A DNA stretch of 64,000 bases, from positions 1,890,602 through 1,954,601 of the forward strand of contig NZ_LMEH01000001.1 of assembly GCF_001425325.1 (NCBI RefSeq). The letters are read 5' to 3'. Positions within the stretch are counted from its first letter, which is position 1, and each line of letters begins with the position of its first letter. Below the pieces are notes generated by a model that worked only from the letters and a program-made list of their open reading frames with translations, was not told the DNA's origin and ran no database searches. Of this stretch, positions 62,444 to 64,000 are shown piece after piece. The position numbers and the translations under genes were made by a program. The stretch comes from Leifsonia sp. Root1293 (lineage in GTDB: Bacteria; Actinomycetota; Actinomycetes; Actinomycetales; Microbacteriaceae).

Positions 62444-63717
62444 CCCAGGGACGCCACTTTCCCGAGCAGCACTCCGCGCTCCCGTTCATTGCCCGTGAGC
62501 CGCGCGGCCTCCATGAGCTCCACCCTGGCTTCATCGAAGCGGCCGAGGCGGGTGAGCAGCTCGCCACGCACACTCGGCAGCAGATGCGTACCGGCCAGGG
62601 CTCCGGATGCCGCGATCTCGTCGACGAGGCGCAATCCCGTCGCCGGCCCTGTGGCCATGGCCAGCGCGACGGCGCGGTTGAGGTCGACGATGGGCGACGG
62701 CGCCAGCCGACCGAGCACCTCGTAGAGCACCACGATGCGCTCCCAGTCCGTCTCCTCCGTCGACGGAGCGATCGAGTGGCATTCGGCGATGGCGGCCTGG
62801 AGGGCATAGGCACCGCGGCCCCTGCCGACCGCATCCGCCCGAGCGAGAGCAGCACGTCCCCGGGCTATGTGCGCGCGATCCCAGCGACTGCGGTCCTGGT
62901 CGCCGAGCAGGATCGGCTCTCCGTCCTCGGTGACGCGGGCCCGGAACCGCGACGTCTGGAACTCCATGAGCGCGACGAGGCCGTGCACCTCGGGCTCGCG
63001 GGGAGCGAGCTCGGCGAGCACGCGGGCGAGCCGCAACGCCTCCCGGCTGAGTTCCGGGCGCATCCACTCGCTGCCGCTGGAGGCGGAGTAGCCCTCGTTG
63101 AACACGAGGTACAGCACGCCGAGCACCGATCCGAGGCGGGCGGCGTACTCGTCGCGCGACGGCACCTCGAATGGCACCTTCGCTGCGGCCAGGCTCTTCT
63201 TCGCTCGAACGATGCGCTGCTGCACTGTCGCGGTGGGGACGAGGAACGCCCGGGCGATCTCCTCGCTCGACAGACCGCCGACAACGCGCAGGGTCAGCGC
63301 GACGCGCGCCTCCCGGGCGAGCACGGGGTGACAGGCGATGAAGACCAGGCGCAGCACGTCGTCGTCGATGTCATCGGGGTCCCAGGGCGCGGCATCGGGA
63401 TCGATCCGGGACTCGAGGTCGTGGGCGATGGCGCTGTAGCGATCGTCGAGGCGTTCTCGACGGCGCCACCCGTCGATGGCCTTCCGCTTGGCGACCGCTG
63501 TCAGCCAGGCGCCGCCGTTGCGGGGAACACCGTCGCGCGGCCACTGCTCGAGGGCGTCGGCGAGTGCCTCCTGGGCCAGGTCCTCCGCCAGCGAGAAGTC
63601 GCCGGTGAGCCTGGTGAGAGTCGCGACGATGCGGGCCGACTCCATGCGCCAGACCGCCGCGACGGAGCGACGGATGCCGTCGGCATCCGTCACCCCCATC
63701 TCGGTCGGCATGATCAC
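62437..63717 (-). CDS. ECF42-type sigma factor with C-terminal extension
   Basis: This alternative sigma factor has 426 residues. Region 2 reads ATLTRLTGDFSLAEDLAQEALADALEQW, and region 4 includes RVVGGLSSEEIARAFLVPTATVQQRIVRAKKSL. A C-terminal extension of about 230 residues with TPR-like helices follows (LNRAVALAMATGPATGLRLVDEI, LLTRLGRFDEARVELMEAARL), as in the ECF42 group. That group has no anti-sigma factor and is linked to DGPF/YCII proteins, as here. ATG at 63717 is used, although no ribosome-binding site is obvious; the gene follows its partner by 23 bp. Confidence 0.9.
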   Translation of the reverse strand: MIMPTEMGVTDADGIRRSVAAVWRMESARIVATLTRLTGDFSLAEDLAQEALADALEQWPRDGVPRNGGAWLTAVAKRKAIDGWRRRERLDDRYSAIAHDLESRIDPDAAPWDPDDIDDDVLRLVFIACHPVLAREARVALTLRVVGGLSSEEIARAFLVPTATVQQRIVRAKKSLAAAKVPFEVPSRDEYAARLGSVLGVLYLVFNEGYSASSGSEWMRPELSREALRLARVLAELAPREPEVHGLVALMEFQTSRFRARVTEDGEPILLGDQDRSRWDRAHIARGRAALARADAVGRGRGAYALQAAIAECHSIAPSTEETDWERIVVLYEVLGRLAPSPIVDLNRAVALAMATGPATGLRLVDEIAASGALAGTHLLPSVRGELLTRLGRFDEARVELMEAARLTGNERERGVLLGKVASLGD

Positions 63718-63740
63718 TGTCGTGGCTGGGGAGAGGCCGA

Positions 63741-64000
63741 TCAGAGCTTGAACGTCGGGTCGTTCGCCGCCCGGAACTCAGCCTCGCGCTGGATGAACTC
63801 GTTGTCCTGCGGGAAGTCGCTGAGCTCCGTGACGCGCCGCACCTCGATGAAGCTGCCCGGGCCGAGCGGCACCTTCTTCGCCCACTCGGCTGCCTCCTCC
63901 TTCGAGGAGACCTCGAGGATCCAGAAGCCGTTGAACAGCTCCTTCGTCTCTCCGTAGGGGCCGTCGGTCACGAGGGGCGTCTCCGAGGCGAAGTCGACGA
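63741..64000 (-). CDS. DGPF/YCII-domain protein, N-terminus cut by window edge
   Basis: The visible C-terminal part of a small YCII-related (DGPF) protein contains the motif TDGPYGETKELFNGFWILE, then SKEEAAEWAKKVPL and EVRRVTE. The reading frame is open to the right edge, so the true start lies outside the window; full-length members have about 115-140 residues. Its place directly upstream of the ECF42-type sigma gene is the conserved arrangement. DGPF proteins are thought to act in the output or sensing of ECF42 systems, but their chemistry is unknown. Confidence 0.9.
   Translation of the reverse strand, partial: VDFASETPLVTDGPYGETKELFNGFWILEVSSKEEAAEWAKKVPLGPGSFIEVRRVTELSDFPQDNEFIQREAEFRAANDPTFKL

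Overview
The window comes from a high-GC actinobacterium, most likely a member of the Microbacteriaceae. Support for this is the very GC-rich third codon positions, many GTG starts, many leaderless-type starts (a TANNNT box 6-7 bases before ATG or GTG), purN/purH next to a DUF6350 membrane protein and sucCD, and an actinobacterial gene repertoire. The sequence is dense chromosomal DNA: about 50 genes, short intergenic gaps and many 4-bp ATGA/GTGA overlaps. I see no rRNA, tRNA, CRISPR array, insertion sequence or prophage.

Layout. 1-1125: 5' part of glyA behind a ZTP riboswitch. 1158-5360: a secreted GH20 hexosaminidase and two tandem LtrA-like membrane proteins. 5394-12022: a CUT1 sugar ABC transporter operon, divergent from a ROK kinase and a DeoR regulator, then an MFS exporter. 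12172-14624: purU, a small YrdB-like membrane protein and nagA. 14752-22625: an aminosugar operon (ROK repressor, binding protein, two permeases, NagZ-type GH3, ROK kinase, nagB) with a near-perfect 27-bp operator touching the repressor start codon. 22719-26654: ABC-F ATPase, icd, a GNAT enzyme and an alkyltransferase-like protein. 26686-29594: a three-gene two-component set. 29980-31726: an unrecognised membrane protein overlapping a fold-III PLP decarboxylase. 31723-35748: a heterodimeric ABC exporter behind a long leader with a 28-codon upstream ORF. 35807-43003: a four-gene FtsX/MacB-type ABC operon. 42984-45352: a membrane-anchored dimethylargininase and a Leu/Val-type dehydrogenase. 45468-52837: purN-purH, DUF6350, a coiled-coil membrane protein and sucCD. 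53025-64000: DUF72, a large membrane protein with hydrolase-like motifs, a FUSC-type protein, PcrA/UvrD helicase, GDPD, a Bax-inhibitor-like protein, an ECF42-type sigma factor and the 3' part of its DGPF/YCII partner.

How the genes work together. The first 22.6 kb encode most of an N-acetylglucosamine or chitooligosaccharide (possibly muropeptide sugar) pathway: extracellular GH20, two ABC importers, cytoplasmic NagZ, ROK kinases, NagA and NagB, ending in fructose-6-phosphate. A similar operator core (TTAG-n2-CTCCTRAC) lies in front of the GH20 gene and the first ROK kinase, which suggests one regulon. icd and sucC, 27 kb apart, share an 18-base block that contains the dyad CTYGAYRTCRAG, which suggests common control of TCA-cycle genes.

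Most promising less-described items: the upstream ORF leader of the ABC exporter, an AbrB/MazE-like tail on one MacB-type ATPase, the membrane-DDAH fusion, the membrane protein plus decarboxylase pair, and the large protein whose hydrolase-like motifs are separated by a membrane region. No single element is an obviously complete unknown system. All functional statements are inferences from sequence reading, not database searches.
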